Shown here: piece by piece, positions 35,443 to 44,088 of the stretch | Layout of the letters: each line of letters begins with the position of its first letter | How positions within the stretch are numbered: the first letter of the stretch is position 1 | Assembly (NCBI RefSeq): GCF_018132105.1 | Contig: NZ_JWHL01000001.1 | Location: 186,001-250,000, forward strand | Length of the DNA: 64,000 nt | Origin: Methanocalculus chunghsingensis | Lineage (GTDB): Archaea; Halobacteriota; Methanomicrobia; Methanomicrobiales; Methanocorpusculaceae | Reading direction: 5' to 3' | Position numbers and translations under genes: made by a program | The notes under the pieces: generated by a model | Database searches by the model: none | What the model was told of the DNA's origin: nothing | Seen by the model: the letters and a program-made list of their open reading frames with translations, nothing else

Positions 35443-37329
35443 ATGGTTGTGGCAGGTGGTTTATTTGAAAAAGTCTCGTTCCGCTGGCTTCTGATGGGTA
35501 TCATCATCGTCATCATTCTCCTGATAACCGGAGTCATCCTGAACCTCAACTATCAAAGCTCAAAGAATACTCTAGAGACGCATACCGACAATCTCCAGGA
35601 GAATACCGAATATAGTCTTCTTCAGTCGATGATCCTCACTGATCTGGGACTCCGGCTCTTTGATCAGTCTCTTGATTACCGCCTCAAGAGAGAGATGGAT
35701 CGTTTTCTGACCGCATATCGTGAGAGTGGGGGCGATCCTGCCGCCATCGATCTCGAATCGCTGAAAGCGTCGTTTGGGGAAGGGTATGAGCTTTATATCA
35801 TCAATGAGATGGGTGTCATTGAGTATACCACCTATCCTTCCGATCACCTGCTGGACTTCTCTGTATATCCATCCTTTTACAACCGCCTGACCAGTATCCG
35901 GGAGGGAAACGTCTTCGTCTCAGACCGGATCACTACCGAGATTAATACGGGACAGGTACGTAAATTTGTCTATCACCCGACTCCTGACAACCGGTATATC
36001 CTTGAGATCAGCTACATCGATGATGAGATCAAAATGATGCGTTCTGCCCTCCTGTACACACAGGCGACGGTGAAGGTCCGGGATATGAACCCGTATCTCA
36101 CGTCCATCCGTATCTTTAACTTCCTCGGTGATGAGGTCGGAAACTCATCATATGTGCCGGAGGAGTTCCGGACTGAGATCATTCAATCTGTCCTTGAGAC
36201 TGGTGAAGGGTATGTCATCGAGGATCCAGATAGAGCAACATTCACCCGGTATCTCTTCATCGATCTCACCGGCAATGACAATCCCCCTGAGATGAACCTC
36301 GTCGCTGAGCTGACCTATACGACAGCCCCTGTGCAGGAGAAGCTAAACAGCCTCTTCATGTCGCATCTGATCATCGCCGGCTTTGCCTTGGTCGTCGGCG
36401 GTGGTGTCGCATTCACCACCACCCGGTTTATTACACGGCCGATCGATCATCTCGTCGAGGATACCCTGGCTATCAGGGGAGGGAATCTCGACCACCCGAT
36501 CCGGCAATCCCAACTTCCGGAGGTTCGTTCCCTCTCCCTCTCCATGTCAGAGATGGTCAACTCCCTGAAAGATATGATGGAGCGTCTTCAGGCCTCGGAA
36601 GAGGAGCTTCGACAACATAATGATGAACTGGAGGTGAAGGTGGAGGAGCGTACCGCAGCCCTCCGTGACGCCCATGATGAGGTGAACTTCTATCTTGATA
36701 TCATCACCCATGATATCAACAATACAAACCATACCGCCCAGCTCTACCTGGAACTCCTCTCAGAGGAGAGTGATCCCACCCTTGCATCCTTCATTGAGAA
36801 GGTCAAACTCTCACTCAGAAAGAGTAATGAGATCATCGGCAATGTATCGACTCTGCGAAAAATTCAGGAGATGGAGAACGAACTCACCGCCGTTTCACTT
36901 CGATCAGTACTTGCAGGTGAGGCTGAACGTGATGACAGGATAACATTGACGATGAAGGATGACATCCTGGTTCTTGCAGATCCCCTCATCTCTCAGGCAT
37001 TTACAAATATCGTGGATAACAGCCTGAAATTTGGTGGTGATGATGTTTCGGTCTCAATTGATGTCTCTGAAGACGATGATGAAGCAGTTATTCGATTCAG
37101 CGATACCGGCCCTGGCATCCCTGATTCAATAAAGCCGCATATCTTTGCAAGATACCAGCGTGGGACCACAGAACGGGTCCGGGGCAAAGGCCTCGGCCTC
37201 TTTATCGTCCAGACGCTCATCCACGATCGGTACGGGGGATCGATCCAGGTGATCGACCGTCTCCCCGGTGATCACACAAAGGGTGTATCGTTCATCATCA
37301 GGCTGAAGAAGGCTTCTAACGGTTTATGA
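35443..37329 (+). CDS. Membrane sensor histidine kinase with HAMP domain
   Basis: A 628-residue kinase: membrane segment (about 13-35), a large extracytoplasmic Cache-like sensor (about 40-300), a second membrane segment (about 305-325), HAMP (TTRFITRPIDHLVEDTLAIR), a coiled coil, an H-box with YLDIITHDINNTNH (phospho-acceptor H423), and an ATPase domain with NIVDNSLKFGG and DTGPGIP plus GKGLGLFIV. Archaeal-type H-box (HDINN). No response regulator is adjacent. Good ribosome site (GAGGGAGG). Its end overlaps the convergent aldehyde dehydrogenase by 14 bases. Confidence 0.9.
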   Translation: MVVAGGLFEKVSFRWLLMGIIIVIILLITGVILNLNYQSSKNTLETHTDNLQENTEYSLLQSMILTDLGLRLFDQSLDYRLKREMDRFLTAYRESGGDPAAIDLESLKASFGEGYELYIINEMGVIEYTTYPSDHLLDFSVYPSFYNRLTSIREGNVFVSDRITTEINTGQVRKFVYHPTPDNRYILEISYIDDEIKMMRSALLYTQATVKVRDMNPYLTSIRIFNFLGDEVGNSSYVPEEFRTEIIQSVLETGEGYVIEDPDRATFTRYLFIDLTGNDNPPEMNLVAELTYTTAPVQEKLNSLFMSHLIIAGFALVVGGGVAFTTTRFITRPIDHLVEDTLAIRGGNLDHPIRQSQLPEVRSLSLSMSEMVNSLKDMMERLQASEEELRQHNDELEVKVEERTAALRDAHDEVNFYLDIITHDINNTNHTAQLYLELLSEESDPTLASFIEKVKLSLRKSNEIIGNVSTLRKIQEMENELTAVSLRSVLAGEAERDDRITLTMKDDILVLADPLISQAFTNIVDNSLKFGGDDVSVSIDVSEDDDEAVIRFSDTGPGIPDSIKPHIFARYQRGTTERVRGKGLGLFIVQTLIHDRYGGSIQVIDRLPGDHTKGVSFIIRLKKASNGL

Positions 37330-38740
37330 GAATCGTCTTCTCTTCGGTATAGGCGTCAATGAAGGCGAGGCCATTCTCCCGGCCAAAGCCACTCTTCTTA
37401 ATGCCGCCAAATGGCACCTCGGGCGGGAGTTTCATATGCTGGTTTACCCAGATGATACCTGCTTCCAGCGCCTCACTTGCACGCTCAGCAGCAGAAATAT
37501 CCCGGGTCCAGATCGATGCACCAAGGCCGTACTGCGTATCATTTGCGATCCCGATGGCATCGTCGAGATCATCGGCCCGTATGATCGGAAGGACCGGACC
37601 AAAGATCTCTTCTGCATGTATCCTTGAATCCTCTGGAACTCCGGTACAAAGGACAGGGTTATAAAAGAAGCCGTTCTTCGGGAACTCTTCGTTCTTTCCT
37701 CCCCTGATGATGGTTGCCCCTTCATCGCGAAGCGTCTGCACCGCATCCTCAACTGACCGTCTGACTTCTGCATTATTCAGGGGCCCCATCATCGATCCGG
37801 GATCGGTTCCGTCACCAACCGTGACGTCCCTGAGTAACCGTTCGAGATGGGTGGTGAATGTATCATATATCCCCTCTTCGACGATGATCCGCTTTGGGGA
37901 GGTACAGATCTGTCCTGCATTATACAGTCGTAACCTGAGGGCTGCATCCGCCATCATTGCAGGATCCATATCTGAACAGATGATCATCGGATCATTGCCG
38001 CCGAGTTCCAGGGTAAGCCGCTTTATTGTTCTGGCTGTCACCCTGGCAACATGCTCTCCGGTCTCAATCCCGCCGGTAAAGGAGATCTTCCTGACATCCG
38101 GGTGTGCGATGAGGGGATCGCCTGCATCTCTTCCATTCCCGGTGATGATGTTGAGGACACCCGGTGGAAGGCCGGATCGGATCATCACCTCCCCGACAGC
38201 AAGAACCGCCATCGGTGCATTGATGGAGGGTTTCAGGACGAGGGTATTTCCGGTGATGAGAGCGGCGCCGATCTTCCATGCTGCGATCAGAACCGGCATG
38301 TTCCAGGGTATGATAGCCCCACAGACCCCAAGTGGTCTCCTCTGTATTATCCCGTATCCATACCGTGGAAGGCGGTCGGTATATCCTGCAGAGACGAGGG
38401 ATGCCGATCCTGCATAGTACTCAAAGACTGCTGCGGCCCCAAGAACCTCGTCTTTTGCTTCTCTGAGAGGTTTTCCCTGTTCTGTGGTGAGAATGAGGGC
38501 AAGACGGTCTGCCTCTCTCCGAATCAGGGCTGCAGACTGCCAGAAGATCATCCCCCGCCGTGATGTTGGGAGGACTGACCATCTGCGAAAGGCATCTCCG
38601 GCTGCCATGACAGCTCGATCAACATCCTCTTTTCCGCCTTTTGGAACCTCACCGGCCGGCTTTCCATCTGCCGGATTGATAATCCGGGTGCGTTCTCCAG
38701 AGATCGATTCGGTGAATTGATCTGCGATCATCATCTGCAT
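37316..38740 (-). CDS. NAD(P)+-dependent aldehyde dehydrogenase
   Basis: A 474-residue ALDH-superfamily enzyme: PWNMPVLIAAWKIGAALITG and FTGGIETGEHV in the cofactor domain, general base Glu in TLELGGNDPMI and catalytic Cys in NAGQICTSPKR. It is closest in look to succinate-semialdehyde/lactaldehyde dehydrogenases. Oxidises an aldehyde to an acid; the substrate is not shown. Divergent from the ACT/MBL gene at 38832. Confidence 0.88.
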   Translation of the reverse strand: MQMMIADQFTESISGERTRIINPADGKPAGEVPKGGKEDVDRAVMAAGDAFRRWSVLPTSRRGMIFWQSAALIRREADRLALILTTEQGKPLREAKDEVLGAAAVFEYYAGSASLVSAGYTDRLPRYGYGIIQRRPLGVCGAIIPWNMPVLIAAWKIGAALITGNTLVLKPSINAPMAVLAVGEVMIRSGLPPGVLNIITGNGRDAGDPLIAHPDVRKISFTGGIETGEHVARVTARTIKRLTLELGGNDPMIICSDMDPAMMADAALRLRLYNAGQICTSPKRIIVEEGIYDTFTTHLERLLRDVTVGDGTDPGSMMGPLNNAEVRRSVEDAVQTLRDEGATIIRGGKNEEFPKNGFFYNPVLCTGVPEDSRIHAEEIFGPVLPIIRADDLDDAIGIANDTQYGLGASIWTRDISAAERASEALEAGIIWVNQHMKLPPEVPFGGIKKSGFGRENGLAFIDAYTEEKTILINR

Positions 38741-38831
38741 ATACCCTGATCACCGGTATGAACAGATAATTGTGATGCTCGGAGAGGGTTCAGAAAGTAT
38801 AACGGTTCATGGATTGAAAGAGTACCTGACA

Positions 38832-40352
38832 ATGGAAGAGAAGTATTCATTCATCGCCAGGATGCCGGATGAGCCGGGCTCCCTCATCAAGGCGGCGGAT
38901 CTTATCAGGCAGCAGAATGGCAATATCAACCGGATTCAGTTTGACAGGAGGATCGATAAAAATACGGTCTTCTTTGAGATGACCGCAACTAAAGAGAGGT
39001 ATGAGAAAATCAGGGAAAGTCTTGGACACATCGGCTATCTCCAGTCCAGTATCCCTCCGGTGAATATCCTCCTCTTCCACATCTATCTTCCGATGCCACA
39101 CCAGCCCGGCGCCCTCTATGATGTCCTCAATACCTGTGCAGAAGCAGGGGCGGATGTTGCCGGAATCGACTTCGATGATACCGGGCGGCATCCGGATCGC
39201 CTGACGATTCGTCTCAATGTCATCGACTCTCCAAAGGTCGATGAAGTGATCAATACCATCAAGAGCAGATACCGGCTTGAGATCCTCGAGTATGATACCC
39301 TCGGCGAAGCGCTGGATGAGACGGTCTTTTATATCTGTTTCGCCCAGAAGATTCGTCCTTTCATCGGAGAGATGGATGATGACTTCCTTCTGCCTTTCCT
39401 CGGCGATATCAATCATGTTGTTCAGGAGCTGACAAACCGGGGCGAGGATCCACACCTCGTCTTTGAGAAGATTCACCGGATCGGGACGTTCCTCGCTGAA
39501 ACAACCGGCCCCGGATTCTATGCCGATCTTCAGCAGATCGCGGTTACCGGGGACTGTCACCTCACCTGCATCCAGCCTCCTGGTGGTGGCAGCATCTTCC
39601 TCCTTGATATCGGTGGTGAACGGCTGATGATCGATACCGGGTATGGCATCTATCATGAGGATATCGAACGTCTCCTCTTTGAAGCCGGGCTAAATGGGTT
39701 TGGGGATATTTCTCGCCTCATCTGTACCCATGCAGATGCAGATCACTGCGGAGGTTCAGGTTTCATTCCGGTAAAATCCCATCTCCATCATGGAACCGCT
39801 GCAATCATCGACTGCTCAAACCGGGGGTATGGCTCACGCAGCGAAGGCCTGATCCTGGAAGCCGTCTATACAGAGATCATCAATCTCTTCTCGCGGTTCA
39901 CCCCACCTGAAGATCCGGTCCTCTTCCCATCTACAGTCCCTGGCTATCGGGGAATCTTTCCGATCATAGATAGCTTCACCCTCGCCGGTCACCGGTTTGA
40001 GGTCCTTGAGAGTCTCGGTGGTCATATCTATGGGCAGGTCTTTCTCCTTGCCCCGGATCTCGGCCTTCTCTTCACAAGTGATGCCCTGATGAATTTTGGA
40101 AGCCTGACTGAGGATCGGAAGGAGTATAATTCAATTGCCGATTTCCTCGTCACCTCGGTCAATGTGGACTCTGATCTTGCACGGCAGGAGCGGCGGGCAT
40201 TGCTCGAACTGGCGGAGGAGATCGATAGCGCAATGAAACAGAGGGGAGGACGCTGCATCATCTGCGGAGGCCATGGTGCCGTCTCTATCCTCGATGATGA
40301 TGGCAGAATGACTGCGTATGGAGAGATCAGGACATACCGCCATCCTGCATAA
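38832..40352 (+). CDS. ACT-ACT-metallo-beta-lactamase fusion protein
   Basis: With ATG 38832 the product is 506 residues; GTG/ATG at 38772/38775 would add about 20. Residues 5-75 (KYSFIARMPDEPGSLIKAAD) form one ACT domain and about 85-165 (FHIYLPMPHQPGALYDVLNT) a second. A spacer is followed by a metallo-beta-lactamase domain from about 245: LLDIGGERLMIDTGYG, metal motif THADADHCGG (H300-H305), then ESLGGHIYGQVFLL and a C-terminal CGGHG. The metal motif is HxDxDH, with Asp in place of the middle His. ACT domains bind small ligands, often amino acids, so a hydrolase gated by a metabolite is likely. I know of no defined function. Confidence 0.7.
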   Translation: MEEKYSFIARMPDEPGSLIKAADLIRQQNGNINRIQFDRRIDKNTVFFEMTATKERYEKIRESLGHIGYLQSSIPPVNILLFHIYLPMPHQPGALYDVLNTCAEAGADVAGIDFDDTGRHPDRLTIRLNVIDSPKVDEVINTIKSRYRLEILEYDTLGEALDETVFYICFAQKIRPFIGEMDDDFLLPFLGDINHVVQELTNRGEDPHLVFEKIHRIGTFLAETTGPGFYADLQQIAVTGDCHLTCIQPPGGGSIFLLDIGGERLMIDTGYGIYHEDIERLLFEAGLNGFGDISRLICTHADADHCGGSGFIPVKSHLHHGTAAIIDCSNRGYGSRSEGLILEAVYTEIINLFSRFTPPEDPVLFPSTVPGYRGIFPIIDSFTLAGHRFEVLESLGGHIYGQVFLLAPDLGLLFTSDALMNFGSLTEDRKEYNSIADFLVTSVNVDSDLARQERRALLELAEEIDSAMKQRGGRCIICGGHGAVSILDDDGRMTAYGEIRTYRHPA

Positions 40353-40383
40353 TTCTTTTATCTTTGGCGGTCAATTTTCTACC

Positions 40384-40593
40384 ATGGCATCACCCGTTCT
40401 GGCAGTCATCCTCTCTTTCTTCATCCCCGGTCTTGGCCAGTTCTATACAGGGCAGTTCTTAAAAGCAATCGCCCTCTTCATCCTTGCGGTTATCTTTGCA
40501 GGTCTTTCAACAGTTCTTATCGGGATACCGTTCTATCTGATCATCTGGATCTACAGTATGTATGACGCATATACAACTGCGGAGGGGAGATAA
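40384..40593 (+). CDS. TM2-like small membrane protein
   Basis: A 69-residue protein with two hydrophobic segments. It begins with the characteristic LAVILSFFIPGLGQFYTGQF (PGLGQFY motif) and ends IYSMYDAYTTAEGR. ATG 40384 was preferred over an in-frame start upstream because the motif sits next to it. Function unknown; paired with the gene two bases on. Confidence 0.75.
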   Translation: MASPVLAVILSFFIPGLGQFYTGQFLKAIALFILAVIFAGLSTVLIGIPFYLIIWIYSMYDAYTTAEGR

Positions 40594-40595
40594 CA

Positions 40596-40919
40596 ATGTT
40601 TGAGGCACCCCTTCTTCTCCTGCTCATCACCGAGTTCATTGCCATCGTCTTTGTGGCACTCGGGTACCTGATCAAGGTGAAGCGGAAGACAAGCCTTATC
40701 GCAGGTTATGATCCGAAGACCTGTGCAGATCCCGAAGGATTGATAGCATGGGTTGGAAACAGCCTCATCGCACTCGGCCTGGGTGCTGCCGTCATCTTTG
40801 TTGCGATGCTCATCGCGCCGGATTACTCGGTCATCCTCTTCCTCGTCTATACGGCAGGGGTTGTGCCGATCGCTGCTATCATCACCGCAGTCGTCGCCCG
40901 GCGTTTTGATAAAAAATAG
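40596..40919 (+). CDS. DUF3784-like membrane protein
   Basis: A 107-residue protein with three hydrophobic segments. Between the first two is TSLIAGYDPKTCADPEGL, the conserved loop of DUF3784. Function unknown. Starts two bases after the TM2-like gene stop, so one operon. Confidence 0.7.
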   Translation: MFEAPLLLLLITEFIAIVFVALGYLIKVKRKTSLIAGYDPKTCADPEGLIAWVGNSLIALGLGAAVIFVAMLIAPDYSVILFLVYTAGVVPIAAIITAVVARRFDKK

Positions 40920-40922
40920 AAA

Positions 40923-42614
40923 TTATCCGGAGCTGTATTTTTCAAGCTCCATATCCCGCAACTCTTTTCGCTTGATCTTTCCTGAGATCGTCTTTGGGAG
41001 ATCAGCAACAAACTCGATGGCTCGTGGGTATTTGTACGGAGCGGTGACATTTTTCACATGCTCCTGTATCTCCCTGATCAACTTGTCTGATGGTGCACAT
41101 CCATCCTTGAGGACGATGAATGCCTTGACGATAGTCCCTCTGATCGCATCCGGAGCACCCACGACGGCCGACTCCTTCACCGCCGGATGTTCAAGAAGAG
41201 CAGACTCCACCTCGAAGGGACCGATACGGTATCCTGAACTCTTGATGACATCATCGTCACGGCCGACGAACCAGAGGTACCCATCCTCATCCATCGTCGC
41301 CTTATCACCGGTATAATAGTAATCGCCAACAAAGACCTCGTTTGTTGCCTCTTCATTCTCAAGATATCCCCGGAAGAGACCGACCGGACGTGGATTCGTC
41401 CTGATTGCTATCTTTCCGACCTCCCCAACAGGGACCGGGTTGTACTCGTCATCCTGGAGTTCGATCTCCCATCCTGGAGAAGGCCGGCCGATCGACCCCG
41501 GCTTCGGCTCCATACAGGGGAATGTACCGACACAGAGCACCGTCTCGGTCTGTCCATATCCCTCAAAGATGGTTACACCCGTCGCTTCTTTCCAGACACG
41601 GATAACCTCCGGATTTAATGCCTCTCCTGCACTGACGCAGTGGCGGAGTTCCGAGAGGTCAAAGGCCTCGAGGTCGGCGAGGATCAGCATCCGGAAGATC
41701 GTCGGTGGTGCACAGAAGGTCGTAATCTCATACTTTTCAAGGAGTGGAAGAATCTCGGTCGGGACGAACTTCGTCCTGATATCATAGACGAAGACGCAGG
41801 CACCACAGATCCATGGCCCAAAGAATTTGCCCCATGATGATTTTGCCCAGCCGGTATCCGCGAGGGTCAGGTGGAGATCATTATCCCTGAGATCATACCA
41901 GTATTTTCCCGTTATGATATGGCCGAGGGGATAACTGTGATCCTGAAGCACCATCTTCGGCTCTCCGGTCGTCCCGGAGGTAAAGTAGATGACCATCGGG
42001 TCAGTTGCTTTCGTCTTCCGGAATCCGGAGAGCGGGGTAAGATGATGTGATACCGGTGCCGGATAGTCCAGTTCGACCGGGTAGCTGACCCAGTTTGGCA
42101 GCTCACCATCAACAACGAAACGGACCTTCACTGAGGGGCACTCCCGGCAAATCTCCTCAACCTTCCAGGCATTCTCCATATCGGTGATGATCATCTTGAA
42201 ATGGCCGAGATTTACCCTGTATTTCAGATCCTTTGGCGTCAGCATCGTCGGGCAGGGGCAGAAGACTGCTCCGAGCTTGATGGATGCAAGTGCAAACGTC
42301 CACCACTCAGGCACACGCGGGAGCATGATGAGGACCCTGTCTCCCTTCCCGATGTCGCGTTTCATGAACATATTTGCGATCTGGTTTGAGAGGTTCATCA
42401 GGTGGCGGAAGGTGTAGCTCTTCTCGTCTCCGTTCTGGTTTACCCAGATCATCGCAAGCTTATTGCGGTCTTTCTTCGCCCAGTCATCGATTACATCAAA
42501 AGCAAAGTTATAGTACTCCGGGAGATCGATTGTATAGTTGGCATAGCCCTCTTCATAGTCGGGCATATTCGGCTCGGTTTCCACCATATATAGAAATATA
42601 TCCTGAGGGGTCAA
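40923..42614 (-). CDS. Acyl-CoA synthetase (AMP-forming, acetyl/medium-chain type)
   Basis: A 563-residue ANL-superfamily ligase. P-loop-like motif YFTSGTTGEPKMVL (A3), GYGQTETVLCVGTF (A5), YYTGDKATMDEDGYLWFVGR (A7/A8) and KTISGKIKRKELRD with the adenylation Lys (A10). It activates an acyl acid to AMP then CoA. It resembles medium-chain acyl-CoA synthetases of methanogens; which acid is not shown. Sits 18 bases after a second ligase gene on the same strand. Confidence 0.88.
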   Translation of the reverse strand: MTPQDIFLYMVETEPNMPDYEEGYANYTIDLPEYYNFAFDVIDDWAKKDRNKLAMIWVNQNGDEKSYTFRHLMNLSNQIANMFMKRDIGKGDRVLIMLPRVPEWWTFALASIKLGAVFCPCPTMLTPKDLKYRVNLGHFKMIITDMENAWKVEEICRECPSVKVRFVVDGELPNWVSYPVELDYPAPVSHHLTPLSGFRKTKATDPMVIYFTSGTTGEPKMVLQDHSYPLGHIITGKYWYDLRDNDLHLTLADTGWAKSSWGKFFGPWICGACVFVYDIRTKFVPTEILPLLEKYEITTFCAPPTIFRMLILADLEAFDLSELRHCVSAGEALNPEVIRVWKEATGVTIFEGYGQTETVLCVGTFPCMEPKPGSIGRPSPGWEIELQDDEYNPVPVGEVGKIAIRTNPRPVGLFRGYLENEEATNEVFVGDYYYTGDKATMDEDGYLWFVGRDDDVIKSSGYRIGPFEVESALLEHPAVKESAVVGAPDAIRGTIVKAFIVLKDGCAPSDKLIREIQEHVKNVTAPYKYPRAIEFVADLPKTISGKIKRKELRDMELEKYSSG

Positions 42615-42632
42615 GAACCAGACGGTTTTGGA

Positions 42633-44063
42633 TCACCGGCGGTCAATGATCCGTTTCGGCCTCCCCGGAACTTTATACAGCTCAAGCTCACCAGGCCCGG
42701 TGAAATGGAAGAGGATCTCAAGCGATCCACTATTATATAGCTCTTGTAGCTCTGGTTTGAACCGGAAGAATGCCTTCAGGAAGACCTCCTGGATCATATC
42801 TGTATCCGTTGTCTTTGGATCGTTGCATTCAAGACTCACACGGAGGATCGTTGTGTCTGTATCTCTTCCTCCATAGAGGAAGGCTTCATACTCACCGGTA
42901 AGATACTCCATATTCTCCTTCTGAAAAACTCCCCGCTCGACATCGACGCGGCAGAAGGATCGACCCTCAACCCAGAACCGTTCACCCTCACGCTCAGGTG
43001 TTTTAATCCGGAGTGATGTCCTCCCACAGATACACCGATCACGCGAGACGACCGCAGTTGCATCCTCAGTATCATAATTAATGAGCAGTGTTCCGCATCG
43101 TTCCCCTACAGGCAGGAGTTTTGTTAAGATGATCCGCCCGTACTCTCCGTCTTTTACAAAGTGATCCATCCGGGGGTTATAGAGATCCATGTGGATGAGA
43201 TCCTCGGGGACATGAAGGCCTGCTTTTGCATAACACTCCCCGCACATCGTCCCCTCAGTACTCCCATAGGTATTATACACCTCACAGCCCCATAGGCTCG
43301 ACATATAGGTCCGGGACGCCTCGGCAAAGCTCTCCCCCCCGACGACGAGCCTCTCGACCCCGGAGGTCTTTGGATCAATCCCCTCTGCAGTCAGCCGCCT
43401 GGCAAGCCGGATCAATTTGAAGACCGATCCGATGATAACAGTCGGCTTGTAGTTCTTCACCACCCGGACAGGAAATGTGCACTTTCCTTCCGGGATGATG
43501 GTACTCCCTGTCCGGCGTGCGGCGAGCGTCATCATATTTGCACCGACATTCATCCCGTAGCTTGCACAGACGACGATCCGATCCCCGGGAGCAATCCCAT
43601 ACGATCGGAAGATACGTGCGTACTTCTCTGAGTACCGAAGCCAGTCCTGCCATGTGAGAAAGAAGGCCTTTGGTGCCCCCGAGGTTCCGCTCGTTTCATG
43701 AATGGTATAGATCTCGTTCATTCGTGCGGAGAGAAATTCAAAACGTTCTGTGACGGGAGGCTGATTATTCCGGATTGTGCTCCCCGAGATGATAGGAAGC
43801 TCCAGGAGATCTTCGTGCTCCCTGATCGAGGAGATATCGATGGCATGCTCTCTGAACCATTTGCGATAGAACGGGGAATGTTCATTTGCGTAGTGAATGG
43901 TATATCTGACTCTTTCATCGATGACTGCATCAAGCTCGTCACGCGGCATCGTCTCGATCTTCTCGCGGAAATACCCTGTCTCGCCCATACGCTTTTTGAT
44001 GCTATATGACCGGATATATCTTATCATAGACCGGGGAAGGTATTGGATCGCTTCTTTTTTCAA
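42633..44063 (-). CDS. Phenylacetate-CoA ligase / coenzyme F390 synthetase-like protein
   Basis: A 476-residue PaaK-type adenylate-forming enzyme: HETSGTSGAPKAFFLTWQDW (P-loop), TYGSTEGTMCGECYAK, and a Cys pair (DRCICGRTS). Relatives include phenylacetate-CoA ligase and coenzyme F390 synthetase (FtsA), which adenylates or guanylates F420. Which it is cannot be settled by eye. The start at 44063 is a TTG; an ATG 36 bases in (MIRYIRS) is possible. Divergent from mutS by only 25 bases, so promoters overlap. Confidence 0.7.
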   Translation of the reverse strand: MKKEAIQYLPRSMIRYIRSYSIKKRMGETGYFREKIETMPRDELDAVIDERVRYTIHYANEHSPFYRKWFREHAIDISSIREHEDLLELPIISGSTIRNNQPPVTERFEFLSARMNEIYTIHETSGTSGAPKAFFLTWQDWLRYSEKYARIFRSYGIAPGDRIVVCASYGMNVGANMMTLAARRTGSTIIPEGKCTFPVRVVKNYKPTVIIGSVFKLIRLARRLTAEGIDPKTSGVERLVVGGESFAEASRTYMSSLWGCEVYNTYGSTEGTMCGECYAKAGLHVPEDLIHMDLYNPRMDHFVKDGEYGRIILTKLLPVGERCGTLLINYDTEDATAVVSRDRCICGRTSLRIKTPEREGERFWVEGRSFCRVDVERGVFQKENMEYLTGEYEAFLYGGRDTDTTILRVSLECNDPKTTDTDMIQEVFLKAFFRFKPELQELYNSGSLEILFHFTGPGELELYKVPGRPKRIIDRR

Positions 44064-44088
44064 TGCACAGATACGATCAGGTATAGGA

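Noticed and set aside
38847-39656. 269-codon open frame opposite the ACT/MBL gene
   Set aside because: Lies wholly antisense to a gene with clear domain motifs; no domain or ribosome site of its own.
43897-44088. 64-codon N-terminal extension of mutS
   Set aside because: It overlaps the divergent ligase gene, and the MutS family start aligns with ATG 44089.
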